From an uncultured Verrucomicrobiota bacterium (GTDB lineage Bacteria; Verrucomicrobiota; Verrucomicrobiia; Limisphaerales; UBA9464): 63,349 nt of DNA. Position 1 is the stretch's first letter. The number at the start of each line of letters is the position of its first letter. The stretch is from the NCBI GenBank assembly GCA_903880005.1, contig CAIRNV010000203.1, forward strand, positions 1 to 63,349, in the 5' to 3' direction. The notes beneath the pieces were generated by a model. The model did not search any database. It was not told where the DNA came from and saw only the letters and a list, made by a program, of their open reading frames with translations. A program made the translations under genes and the position numbers. Of this stretch, positions 48,347 through 56,506 are shown piece after piece.

Positions 48347-49804
48347 ATGGCCTCGTTCCATTATCGCGCGTTGCAGGCCGACGGGTCGGTTGCGGAAGGG
48401 CAACTGGACGCGGCGGACCGGCGCGAGGCTTTGCGCGTGATCGCGGCGAAGGGGATGAGGCCAGTAAGGCTCACCGATGCGGGTGCTTCCGCGTCGGCGC
48501 CCGTGCTTCCGGCGCGGGCCGTGGCTCCGAAGGCTGGGGCGGCCTCGGGTTCGGGTCCTGCGTCGTCCAAGGGCCTCGCAACGGCCACCGGGGCGCCCAG
48601 TCCCACCGGCGCCGTTCGGAGTCCTGTAGTTGCCGGTTCGGGCCGCGTTGCCAGCCGTCCTGCGTCCAGGCCCGTAGCGCGGCCGACGCCTGCGCCCAAG
48701 GCGGCGAAGGCGGCTTCCAAGGCGGACGCGCCAGGGGGCGGGCTGAAGCTGTCGTTGGGCGGCGACCGGATCACGCCGCGGGTGCTGGAGAACTTCACGC
48801 GCCTGCTTTCGAGCCTGCTCGCGGCGGGCGTCCCGTTGAGCCGCGCGCTCGTGATCCTGATGCGCGAGGCCGCCTCGCCGGTGGCCGGGGCGCAATGGAA
48901 GCAGGTGCACGACGCCGTGGTGGACGGACTGTCGCTGGCGGAGGCGATGGGTCGTTCGCCCCAGACGTTCCCGCGGGTGTACGTGGCGATGGTGGAGGCG
49001 GGGGAGACGGGCGGGTTCCTGGATGTCGTGCTGGGGCAGATCGCGGACTTCCAGGCGCGGGAGAAGGAGATGCGTGGCAAGGTCATGACGGCGCTCCTGT
49101 ACCCGGTGATCCTGCTGTTCCTTGCGATCGGCGTGCTGGTGTTCCTGCTCGTGTTCTTCATTCCCCGTTTCCAGGGGATCTTCTCCGGCTTTGGCGCTGA
49201 ATTGCCGTTGATCACGCAGGTCATCGTGGGCACGAGCGAGGTGTTGCGCACGTGGGGGATCCTGCTCCTCGTGGCGCTCGGCGTCGGCGGGTATTCCCTC
49301 CGAACGTGGCTGGTATCGGAGGCGGGGCGGCGCGTGTGGGAGGGCTTCATCCTCAGGGCGCCCGTGGTGGGGCCGCTGGTGGCCCAGTTCTCGATGTCGC
49401 GCTTTTGCCGGATGCTGGGGACGCTGCTGGGTGCCGGCGTCCCCTTGGTCAACGCGCTCAACGTCGCCCGACGTTCCATTGGCAACCAGATCCTCGTCGA
49501 TGCGGTCGCCAACTCCATCGAGCGCGTGAAGGAAGGCAAGCAACTGGGGCCGAGCCTCGGCGATTGCCGTGACCTCTTCTCCGGCTCCACCCTTGAGATG
49601 ATCTCCGTCGCCGAGGAGTCCGGTCGCCTTGACACCGAGCTGGTCCGCATCGCGAACGTGACCGAGGGCGACCTCGACCGTCAGCTACGCACGGCCGTGG
49701 CCCTGGCCGAGCCGCTGATGCTGTTCTTCATCGCCGGCTTCATCGGCTTCATCTTCATCGGCATGGTCATCCCGATCTTTTCCCTTCAAGACCACATCAA
49801 GTAG
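48347..49804 (+). CDS. gspF: Type II secretion inner-membrane platform protein GspF
   Basis: The polytopic platform protein that couples GspE to pseudopilus growth, 485 residues against about 400 usually. Two T2SF repeats are clear: the first from about 145 (NFTRLLSSLLAAGVPLSRAL, VAMVEAGETGGFLDVVL) and the second from about 345 (FCRMLGTLLGAGVPLVNALN, EMISVAEESGRLD), with three membrane helices and a C-terminal LMLFFIAGFIGFIFIGMVIP. The excess length is an Ala/Pro/Ser-rich linker (about residues 45-130) between the N-terminal domain and the first repeat, not seen in standard GspF. Confidence 0.94.
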   Translation: MASFHYRALQADGSVAEGQLDAADRREALRVIAAKGMRPVRLTDAGASASAPVLPARAVAPKAGAASGSGPASSKGLATATGAPSPTGAVRSPVVAGSGRVASRPASRPVARPTPAPKAAKAASKADAPGGGLKLSLGGDRITPRVLENFTRLLSSLLAAGVPLSRALVILMREAASPVAGAQWKQVHDAVVDGLSLAEAMGRSPQTFPRVYVAMVEAGETGGFLDVVLGQIADFQAREKEMRGKVMTALLYPVILLFLAIGVLVFLLVFFIPRFQGIFSGFGAELPLITQVIVGTSEVLRTWGILLLVALGVGGYSLRTWLVSEAGRRVWEGFILRAPVVGPLVAQFSMSRFCRMLGTLLGAGVPLVNALNVARRSIGNQILVDAVANSIERVKEGKQLGPSLGDCRDLFSGSTLEMISVAEESGRLDTELVRIANVTEGDLDRQLRTAVALAEPLMLFFIAGFIGFIFIGMVIPIFSLQDHIK

Positions 49805-49818
49805 GCAATCCTGATCCC

Positions 49819-50271
49819 ATGAACGTCATGCACCTGTCGTCCCGTTCCCGCCTTGGAGCCGCGCGTCACGCGGGCTTCACCCTCATTGAGCTCCTCCTCG
49901 TGCTGGTCATCCTCGGCATCTTGGCCGCGATCGTCGTGCCCAAGTTCTCCGGCCGCACGGAGCAGGCCCGCACCACGGCCGCCGCGTCGCAGATCGCGAC
50001 CTTCGGCACGGCACTGGACGCCTTTGAGGTGGACATGGGCTACTATCCAAAGGGGCGGAACGGCCTCAAGGAGCTGGTGGACACCCCGCGCGATTCGTTG
50101 AAGTGGAAGGGCCCCTACATGAAGAACGCCATCCCCCAGGACCCTTGGGACCAGGATTACGTTTACGAGTGCCCCGGGAAGCACAACCCCTCTTCCTACG
50201 ACCTCTACTCCGTCGGGCCCGATGGCCGTGCAGGGTCGGAGGACGACGTGACCAACTGGGCGAAGAAGTAG
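49819..50271 (+). CDS. gspG: Major pseudopilin GspG
   Basis: The major T2SS pseudopilin, 150 residues. The prepilin peptidase site is ARHAG|FTLIELLLVLVIL, with Gly before the cut and Glu at +5. The mature domain has YYPKGRNGLKELV and the calcium-binding C-terminal loop SVGPDGRAGSEDDVTNW, both typical of GspG. The pseudopilus it builds acts as the piston under the secretin. The peptidase that would process it (GspO/PilD) is not encoded in this window. Confidence 0.96.
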   Translation: MNVMHLSSRSRLGAARHAGFTLIELLLVLVILGILAAIVVPKFSGRTEQARTTAAASQIATFGTALDAFEVDMGYYPKGRNGLKELVDTPRDSLKWKGPYMKNAIPQDPWDQDYVYECPGKHNPSSYDLYSVGPDGRAGSEDDVTNWAKK

Positions 50272-50285
50272 GCCGGAAGGACGCG

Positions 50286-50993
50286 GTGCGGTCAGCACCA
50301 TGGCCCGCCGCCATTCCCGGCATCCCCCGCTTGAACGCCTCGCATTCCAGCAACCCCAGCGTCCCGGGCGTGGCGTTCACCTTGATTGAGCTGTTGCTCG
50401 TCATGGCGCTCCTGACCGTCGTCATGGCCCTCGTGTCGCCGTCGCTGGGGCCGTTCCTCCGGGGGCGGTCGCTGGGGTACGAGGTTCGCCGGTTCATCAA
50501 CCTGACGCACCTCGCCCAGTCGCGAGCCGCCCACGAGGGCGTGCCCATGCGTCTCTGGGTCGATCCGGACCTGCGGATGTATGGGATGGACCCGGAGTTT
50601 TCGCTCGAGGCCACGACGTCCACCACCACGCCGATCCCTGGCCAGCAGCAACCCGCTTCCGGCGGCCGTTCCATCGCGTACCCGCTGGCGTCGGATGTCC
50701 AGGTGGAGGCCGACCCGCGTTCCTGGGCTTCCATGTCGGGGAACACGTTCGCCCTCCAGTTCCGATGGGCCGCCGGACAGGGTGCCTTCGCGCAGGGACG
50801 CCGCATCACGTTCCGGTTCACGCCGGATGGTTCCATCGACGAAACGTCGCCGTGGGGGATTTGGTTCCGGAGCGACCGCGACCCCAGCTCCCGCCAAGCA
50901 GTCCGGCCTGGCGACGAGGTTTACGTGTCGCAGAACTACGCCCGTACCCGCTATGAGGTGCAGACGAACCAGCTTGCGATCCCGGTTCGCTAG
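50286..50993 (+). CDS. gspH: Minor pseudopilin GspH
   Basis: A 235-residue minor pseudopilin. The hydrophobic helix with the processing site is PGVA|FTLIELLLVMALL, with Ala instead of the usual Gly before the cleavage point. The mature part is beta-rich, and a Thr/Pro/Gln segment (TTSTTTPIPGQQQPASGG) forms a loop. No ATG is in frame before the helix; the GTG at 50286 lies four bases after a GGAAGGA ribosome-binding site and is the best start. It is fourteen bases after gspG and overlaps gspI. Confidence 0.85.
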   Translation: MRSAPWPAAIPGIPRLNASHSSNPSVPGVAFTLIELLLVMALLTVVMALVSPSLGPFLRGRSLGYEVRRFINLTHLAQSRAAHEGVPMRLWVDPDLRMYGMDPEFSLEATTSTTTPIPGQQQPASGGRSIAYPLASDVQVEADPRSWASMSGNTFALQFRWAAGQGAFAQGRRITFRFTPDGSIDETSPWGIWFRSDRDPSSRQAVRPGDEVYVSQNYARTRYEVQTNQLAIPVR

Positions 50994-51363
50994 CGATGGG
51001 GCGGACCGGCGGGGTTTTACCCTGGCCGAGACCCTGGCCGCGCTCGCCTTCGTGGCGGTCGTGATCCCTGTCGCCGTGCATGGGGTGCGAATCGCCAACC
51101 TCGCCGCCCAGGTGGCCGATCGGCAGCTCGTTGCGATGCGCGTGGCGGATCGTGTCCTCAACGAGATCATCGCCACGGGGCGTTGGAACACCGCGGGCTC
51201 AGGGAGCGTCCAGGAGGGGCGTCACACTTTCGCGTGGCGTTCGCAGTCGGTCTCGTGGCAGCGGGCGACGCTTCGCGAGTTGACCGTCTCCGTCACCTTC
51301 AACGTCCAGGGGGTCGAAAGGGTGGCGAGGGCCTCGACCGTCGTGGATTCCGCCCAGCCATGA
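50953..51363 (+). CDS. gspI: Minor pseudopilin GspI
   Basis: A 136-residue minor pseudopilin. The processing site is DRRG|FTLAETLAALAFVAVV, with Gly at -1 and Glu at +5. The mature domain contains ADRVLNEIIATGRWN, in keeping with GspI. Minor pseudopilins I, J and K form the tip of the pseudopilus. The ATG at 50953 overlaps gspH by 41 bases; a TTG at 50974 is the next possible start. Its stop overlaps the gspJ start (ATGA). Confidence 0.87.
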   Translation: MRCRRTSLRSRFASDGADRRGFTLAETLAALAFVAVVIPVAVHGVRIANLAAQVADRQLVAMRVADRVLNEIIATGRWNTAGSGSVQEGRHTFAWRSQSVSWQRATLRELTVSVTFNVQGVERVARASTVVDSAQP

Positions 51364-52121
51364 AGGCCTGGCGTCCATGTCTCGATGGCCTGCGTCCCCA
51401 TCCCCGCATCGGGGCGTTCACCCTCATCGAGCTCCTGCTCGCCATCACCCTCTCCGCCATCATCATCTCGGCGACCGTCGCGGTCCTGTTCGGCGCGTTG
51501 CGGCTCCGCAACGAGACCGAGCGACGCTCCGATGCCTCGACGGCGCTGCAGCAGGCCCTGTCCGTCCTTCGACGTGACCTCGCCAACATCGCGCTTCCCG
51601 CCTCCGACTCGACCAACGCGATGGCCGGGGCGCTGGTGTACGGGGGCATCACGGGCATCAATGACCCGGCCGGCACCGGCATGCAGTTGTTCACCACCAC
51701 GGGCCTGGTGACCGACATGGCTCGCTGGGGCGACTTGCAGAAGGTGGGCTACGTGCTGCGCCTTCCCACCAATGCCGCGGCCAACCTGGGTCGTGACCTC
51801 CATCGTGTGGTGACACGCAACCTCCTGCCCGTCCTCGCCGAGGCCTACGACGACCAGCTTCTCCTGCAAAACGTCGAGTCCTTCCAGTTGTCATTCTTCG
51901 ACGGCACCACATGGCGCATCGCCTGGGGCGGCACCAACGAGACCGTCTCGCTCCCACGCGCCATCCGCGTCGATCTGGTCCTCAATGACATCGATCCCGC
52001 GGACCTGGCGCGGGGCAACCTGGGCAACCGAACCCAGCTTCCCTTCCAGTTGGTCGTGCCCGTCGTCGTGACCCCGGCCACCAACTCGACCTTCATCTCG
52101 GGCGCCGGGGGTGCACCATGA
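51360..52121 (+). CDS. gspJ: Minor pseudopilin GspJ
   Basis: A 253-residue minor pseudopilin. The processing site is PRIGA|FTLIELLLAITLS, with Ala at -1 as in the neighbouring gspH product. The mature domain contains the RLRNETERRSDASTALQQAL region after the helix and a long beta-rich C-terminus (FDGTTWRIAWGG) typical of GspJ. It is joined by ATGA overlaps to gspI upstream and gspK downstream. Confidence 0.86.
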   Translation: MKAWRPCLDGLRPHPRIGAFTLIELLLAITLSAIIISATVAVLFGALRLRNETERRSDASTALQQALSVLRRDLANIALPASDSTNAMAGALVYGGITGINDPAGTGMQLFTTTGLVTDMARWGDLQKVGYVLRLPTNAAANLGRDLHRVVTRNLLPVLAEAYDDQLLLQNVESFQLSFFDGTTWRIAWGGTNETVSLPRAIRVDLVLNDIDPADLARGNLGNRTQLPFQLVVPVVVTPATNSTFISGAGGAP

Positions 52122-53515
52122 ACGCGCGGCGAAGGTTTCACCGTGGCGGGCCGCAGGCACCGTCGCGGGGCTCCACGCTCGTCATCGTGCTGTGGATTGC
52201 CCTGGGATTGGTTTCCCTCGGGCTCTACTTCGGCCAGTCGTCCGCGTTGGCATTGCGGGCCTCCGACCAGCGGGCGGCCTCCATCGAGGCCGAGCAGGCG
52301 ATCCAAGGGGCCACGCGTTACGCGGCCTACGTCCTCACCAACCTCGACATCCCGGGCGTCCTCCCGCAGTTCCAGATCGCCCCCACCTTCCGCCCGGTGA
52401 CCGAGAACGTCCGGGTCGGGGATTCGGCGTTCTGGTTCCTCGGTCGTGACCCGGACCTCCTCGCCTCCACGCCGGGGCGCAACGTCCAGCCGGTGTTTGG
52501 ACTCGTGGACGAGGCGTCGAAGCTGAACCTGAACACGGCCACGCTTGAGATGCTGGAGGCGCTGCCTCGCATGACCCCGCAGCTCGCCGCCGCCATCATG
52601 GACTGGCGCGACGAGGACGACGAGGTCTCGACGGACGGCGCGGAGGAGAGCACCTACCAAAGGCTCAACCCCGCCTACCGCTGCAAGAACGCCCCGTTTG
52701 AGTCCATCGAGGAGCTTCGGCTCGTCTATGGCATGACCCTGGACATCCTCGCCGGCGAGGATGCGAACCGGAATGGCATCCTCGATCCCAACGAGGACGA
52801 CTACGACTCCACGCCCCCGCTCGACAACCGCAACGGGCGGCTCGAGCCCGGCCTGTGGGAGTACGTCACCGTTCACTCGCAGGAATCCCTCACCACCACC
52901 AACGGCACCGCCAAGGTCTCCCTGGGTGCACAGGGACGACAACAGCTCGCGACCCTGCTGCAGGAGCGGCTCGGAAACCAACGTGCCAACGAGATCCTCC
53001 AGCGCGTGGGCAACCAAAACCCGGCCGGTCTCCTCAACTTCTTCGTCCAGTCGGGAATGTCCGTGGACGAGTTTGCCCAGGTGGAGGGAGACCTCACGGC
53101 GGGTGATGGCCAGACGCCCCGGCAAGGACTCATCAACGTCAATTCCGCACCGGAGGCCGTCCTCGCCTGCATTCCGGGCATCGGCATCGACATGGCCCCG
53201 CAGCTCGTCTCCTACCGGCAATCCAACCCCAGCCGGCGCAATACGGTGGCATGGGTCGCCGAGATCCTTGGGACCCAACGTTCGCTGCAAGCTGGCCGTT
53301 ACCTCACCGGGCGCTCGTCGGTCTATTCGGCAGACGTCTGCGCCGTGGGTCACCTTGGAAGGGGCTACCGACGGTGCCGGATCATCTTCGACGCCTCCGA
53401 GGGAGGCCTCCGGATCGTCCAGCGCGCCGATTGGTCCCACCTGGGGTGGGCCTTGGGGTCGCAGACATGGCAGCAGATGCAACAGCAACGGCAATTGACG
53501 CAGAACACGCGATGA
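52118..53515 (+). CDS. gspK: Minor pseudopilin GspK with EF-hand-like loop
   Basis: The large tip pseudopilin, 465 residues, longer than the usual 310-340. The membrane helix (residues 18-38, GSTLVIVLWIALGLVSLGLY) lacks the usual Glu at +5, as is normal for GspK. The SAM-like helical domain carries VDEASKLNLNTATLEMLEAL and later INVNSAPEAVLACIPGIG. An EF-hand-like loop, DANRNGILDPNE at residues 215-226, has Asp, Asn, Asn, Gly, Leu and Glu at calcium-ligand positions. GspK caps the GspI-J tip. Confidence 0.93.
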   Translation: MNARRRFHRGGPQAPSRGSTLVIVLWIALGLVSLGLYFGQSSALALRASDQRAASIEAEQAIQGATRYAAYVLTNLDIPGVLPQFQIAPTFRPVTENVRVGDSAFWFLGRDPDLLASTPGRNVQPVFGLVDEASKLNLNTATLEMLEALPRMTPQLAAAIMDWRDEDDEVSTDGAEESTYQRLNPAYRCKNAPFESIEELRLVYGMTLDILAGEDANRNGILDPNEDDYDSTPPLDNRNGRLEPGLWEYVTVHSQESLTTTNGTAKVSLGAQGRQQLATLLQERLGNQRANEILQRVGNQNPAGLLNFFVQSGMSVDEFAQVEGDLTAGDGQTPRQGLINVNSAPEAVLACIPGIGIDMAPQLVSYRQSNPSRRNTVAWVAEILGTQRSLQAGRYLTGRSSVYSADVCAVGHLGRGYRRCRIIFDASEGGLRIVQRADWSHLGWALGSQTWQQMQQQRQLTQNTR

Positions 53516-54954
53516 TCGAACGGCTCAAGCCCCGCGGCAGCTCACCGGTCCTCGGCCTCTCCTTTGACGGGGCCGCCGTCGAGGCCGTCCTCGTGCGCCC
53601 CGGCAACGGGCAAGCCGAGGCGTCGGCGCCCGTGACGTTCCAGCTTCCGGCCGAAATCCTTTCAAGCGACCCGGTCGCGGTGGGCCGCGCGCTGCGGGAG
53701 TCCCTCGACAAGGCCGGGCTGGGCACCCGGCGTTGTGCCGTGGCCCTGCCGGCGTCCTGGGTCTTCGCATCCAGCATCCCGCTGCCCGACCTCGCGCCGG
53801 AGGATGCCGAGGGATTCGTCGAGCTCGAGGTCGAGCGATCCTTCCCACAAGGGTCCGATCAACTGGCCATTGCCCGGCATGAATGGAAGGACGCATCGGG
53901 CCTGCCCCAGATCACGCTCGTTGCCGTCCCGGTGGAGCACCTCGAGCGGCTCGAGCAGGTCCTGCGCGCCGCCCGCATGCAACCAGTCTCGATCGCGCCA
54001 GCCCTCACCGAGATGCAGCACCTGGTCCCCTCCGAGTCGCCGGCGCGCATCGACTTCCTTGCCTCGCCCACGTCCGTGGCCTTGGCCATCGGGTGTGGCG
54101 AGGGCCTCGTCCTGCATCGTTGCCTCGACGATGTCGTCGCCGTCGCGGGCGGCCAGCCCTCCGTCGCCCCAGACCGACTCCAACGCGAGCTGCGCGTCAC
54201 GCTGGGTCAGCTTCCCGACGCCACCCGGCAATCCCTGGCGCGAGCCCGCATTTTTGGCGGCGGCCCCCTCGCCGACGCCCTCCAGCAGGTCCTGGCGGCC
54301 ATCGCGCCTCGCCTTGCCATGAGCGTCGTCCGGGCCGACCGCGTCCCGGGCAACCGAGACGCATCGTTGCGCATCACGCCGGGGATTCCCGCGACCGCCG
54401 CCTTGGCCATCGCCGCGCGCCACCTTGGAGGTGGGCCGGCCTCGTTCGAGTTCCTGGCGCCACGCGTCTCCCCGTGGCAGCAGCTTGCCACCCGTTTTTC
54501 GTCCGGGCGCGCGGCGCACTACGGGCTCGCCGCCGCCGCCGTCGTCGCGCTCACGGCCGGGGCCTTCCTCGTCCAGCAAGTGCGGCTGATGTCCCTCCGC
54601 TCCCAGTGGAATGCCATCGCCAAGACCGCCGCCCACGTCGAGGAACTGCAAGCCAACCTCAAGAAGTACCGGCCGTGGTTCGACGAGTCGGTCCCGTCCC
54701 TCCTGGTCCTTCGCACCCTGACCATGGCGTTCCCCGAGGATGGTGCGCTGACGGCGAAGACGGTGGAGCTCCGCGAGGGGGCCATCGTCGTCTGCTCCGG
54801 CACGGCCAAGGATTCCTTCACCCTCAACAGCACCCTCGAGAAGCTCCGCACCGCGCCCGAGGTGCGCGACGTCACCGTGGACCAGATGCGCGGCAAGTCC
54901 CCCGTGCAGTTCTCCTTCAACTTCAAGTGGGACTCCTCCGCACGCACGCCATGA
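53512..54954 (+). CDS. gspL: GspL-like assembly protein (PilM/PilN fusion type)
   Basis: A 480-residue protein with an actin-like N-terminal domain (about 1-330; LGLSFDGAAVEAVLVRPG, VELEVERSF), one membrane helix (about 337-357, YGLAAAAVVALTAGAFLVQQ) and a periplasmic ferredoxin-like C-terminal domain (TLTMAFPEDGALTAKTVELR). This combines PilM- and PilN-like parts in one chain, which is the architecture of GspL. GspL recruits GspE to the membrane and pairs with GspM. ATGA overlaps join it to gspK and gspM. Confidence 0.85.
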   Translation: MIERLKPRGSSPVLGLSFDGAAVEAVLVRPGNGQAEASAPVTFQLPAEILSSDPVAVGRALRESLDKAGLGTRRCAVALPASWVFASSIPLPDLAPEDAEGFVELEVERSFPQGSDQLAIARHEWKDASGLPQITLVAVPVEHLERLEQVLRAARMQPVSIAPALTEMQHLVPSESPARIDFLASPTSVALAIGCGEGLVLHRCLDDVVAVAGGQPSVAPDRLQRELRVTLGQLPDATRQSLARARIFGGGPLADALQQVLAAIAPRLAMSVVRADRVPGNRDASLRITPGIPATAALAIAARHLGGGPASFEFLAPRVSPWQQLATRFSSGRAAHYGLAAAAVVALTAGAFLVQQVRLMSLRSQWNAIAKTAAHVEELQANLKKYRPWFDESVPSLLVLRTLTMAFPEDGALTAKTVELREGAIVVCSGTAKDSFTLNSTLEKLRTAPEVRDVTVDQMRGKSPVQFSFNFKWDSSARTP

Positions 54955-55493
54955 ACCTGGATCCCGAGCAACGCAAGAAGCTGCTCCTCGTCGTCGCCCT
55001 CGTCGGCGTCGGCCTTCTTCTGGGCGACCGCGTCGTCCTCGGCCCGCTCCTCAAGTCGTGGAACGCCCGACAGGCGGAGATCACCGAGCTCAAGAAGCGC
55101 ATCGCCAAGGGCGAGCAGCTCGTCGCCCGCCTCAAGCCCGTCGAGGCCCGGTGGTCCGATCTGGCCTCCAACGCGCTCCCCAAGCTCACGTCCGCCGCCG
55201 AGGGACGGGTCCTGGAGGCCCTCGACCGCTGGTCCAAGGCCGCCGCCGTCAACGTCACGTCCGTCAAGCCGCAGTGGAAGCAGCTCGACGACGAGTACTC
55301 CACCTTCGAGTGCCACGTGGATGCCACCGGCAACCTCGCCACCCTCACCCGATTCCTCTACGAGGTCGAACGCGACAAGCTGGCCGTCCGGGTGGAGGCC
55401 ATCGAGCTCGCCGCCCGCGACACCGACGCCGCCCAGCTCACCCTCGGCCTCCACGTGAGCGGCCTCGTCCTCAACCTTCCCGAACGCCGATGA
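54951..55493 (+). CDS. gspM: GspM-like assembly protein
   Basis: A 180-residue single-pass membrane protein: short basic N-terminus, membrane helix (about 9-28, KKLLLVVALVGVGLLLGDRV), a coiled-coil stretch (about 35-70) and a ferredoxin-like periplasmic domain (STFECHVDATGNLATLTRFL, VRVEAIELAARDTDAAQLTL) of the PilO/GspM type. It would dimerise with GspL in the inner-membrane platform. Sequence similarity to named GspM is weak; the order and architecture carry the assignment. Confidence 0.82.
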   Translation: MNLDPEQRKKLLLVVALVGVGLLLGDRVVLGPLLKSWNARQAEITELKKRIAKGEQLVARLKPVEARWSDLASNALPKLTSAAEGRVLEALDRWSKAAAVNVTSVKPQWKQLDDEYSTFECHVDATGNLATLTRFLYEVERDKLAVRVEAIELAARDTDAAQLTLGLHVSGLVLNLPERR

Positions 55494-56506
55494 ACTCCTT
55501 CCTCGAACGAAGCCGTGACGATGCAGGTGGGACGGTCGTGCTGGCCGGATCCGCTGCCGCAATCACTTCCCTCCCGGCTGAATCCTTCCGGGCCAGGCTT
55601 CTCGCCATCCGGGCGGCCATCGGCTTGCTCGCCGGGGCGCTCGCGCTTCAAGGGTTCGCCCAAGACGTCGGGGCACAGGCTGCCGCCAACGAGTCGCCCC
55701 GGATCGCGGTTTCCGCTCAGCCCGAGCCGGACGACACGGACGAGCCCGAGTCCTCCGACGAGGACGACGGCGGATCCACCAACGGCGTTCCCGTCCTCAC
55801 CGTCCCGGGATCAACCAACGCGCCCGGGACCAACGCGCCCGGCACGAACGCCCCGGCGCGCAGGTCCTCCCGACGCTCCTCCCGTCGTTCCCCTGAACGC
55901 ACCGGCATCGCCGATTGGCGCCCTTCCAGCCGCTCGGGCGCCTCCTCCCCCAAGGCCGCCTCCACCAACGGCCCCGCCTCGTCCGACTACGCCTTCTTCC
56001 AGGTCGTCAACGACCGCAACATCTTCAATTCCTCCCGCGTCCCCAACCGTCCCGACCGCCCGCGATCCACCGAGGCCCGTCGCACCCCCAAGGTCGAGTC
56101 GGTCTCGCTCGTGGGAACCCTGCGCTACGAGAAGGGCGTCCTCGCCTTCTTCGACGGCACGAGCTCCGACTACAGAAAGGCCCTCAAGCCCGGCGACGCC
56201 GTGGCGGGCCATCGCATCGTCTCCGTGACGGATTCCACCGTCCGCCTTGTCGTCCGGGACGGCGCCGTGGACCTCAAGGTCGGCAACCAACTTCGTCGCG
56301 AGGACGAGGGTGATTGGAAGCTGGCCGACGGCGTCACGCTGGGCGCCTCGTCCTCGACGGGCGTTGCAACCCCTTCATCCTCTTCCGCCTCCACGAACGC
56401 ATCATCCACCACATCGTCGGCTGCCTCGTCCGGTTCCTCCGGCGGCGGCGCCGAGGAAATCCTCCGGCGCCTTCGGGAGCGCCGTGCCCAGGAGAACAAG
56501 CAATGA
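55490..56506 (+). CDS. GspC/PilP-like protein with repeat-derived N-terminus
   Basis: A 338-residue protein in the position expected for the clamp between inner membrane and secretin. A membrane helix or signal anchor spans about 37-55 (LLAIRAAIGLLAGALALQGF). A disordered Ser/Arg/Asn-rich segment (60-165) includes TNAPG tandem repeats (108-123). A beta-rich HR-like domain follows (about 165-275; YAFFQVVNDRNIFN, VSLVGTLRYEKGVLAFFDG, LKPGDAVAGHRIVSV) and a Ser/Thr-rich tail. Residues 8-36 are encoded by an internally deleted family A element (55511-55596). The ATG overlaps the gspM stop (ATGA). Assignment to GspC is by position and the HR-like domain. Confidence 0.78.
   Translation: MNSFLERSRDDAGGTVVLAGSAAAITSLPAESFRARLLAIRAAIGLLAGALALQGFAQDVGAQAAANESPRIAVSAQPEPDDTDEPESSDEDDGGSTNGVPVLTVPGSTNAPGTNAPGTNAPARRSSRRSSRRSPERTGIADWRPSSRSGASSPKAASTNGPASSDYAFFQVVNDRNIFNSSRVPNRPDRPRSTEARRTPKVESVSLVGTLRYEKGVLAFFDGTSSDYRKALKPGDAVAGHRIVSVTDSTVRLVVRDGAVDLKVGNQLRREDEGDWKLADGVTLGASSSTGVATPSSSSASTNASSTTSSAASSGSSGGGAEEILRRLRERRAQENKQ
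55511..55596 (+). repeat. Family A element inside a coding region, internal deletion (copy A6)
   Basis: About 86 bases. The left half AGCCGTGACGATGCAG, then GACGGTCGTGCTGGCCGGAT, joins directly to the right half GCAATCACTTCCCTCCC and CTGAATCCTTCCGGGCC. Both halves match copy A5; the roughly 90 central bases are absent. It lies wholly within the gspC-like gene and is read in frame. Confidence 0.8.
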
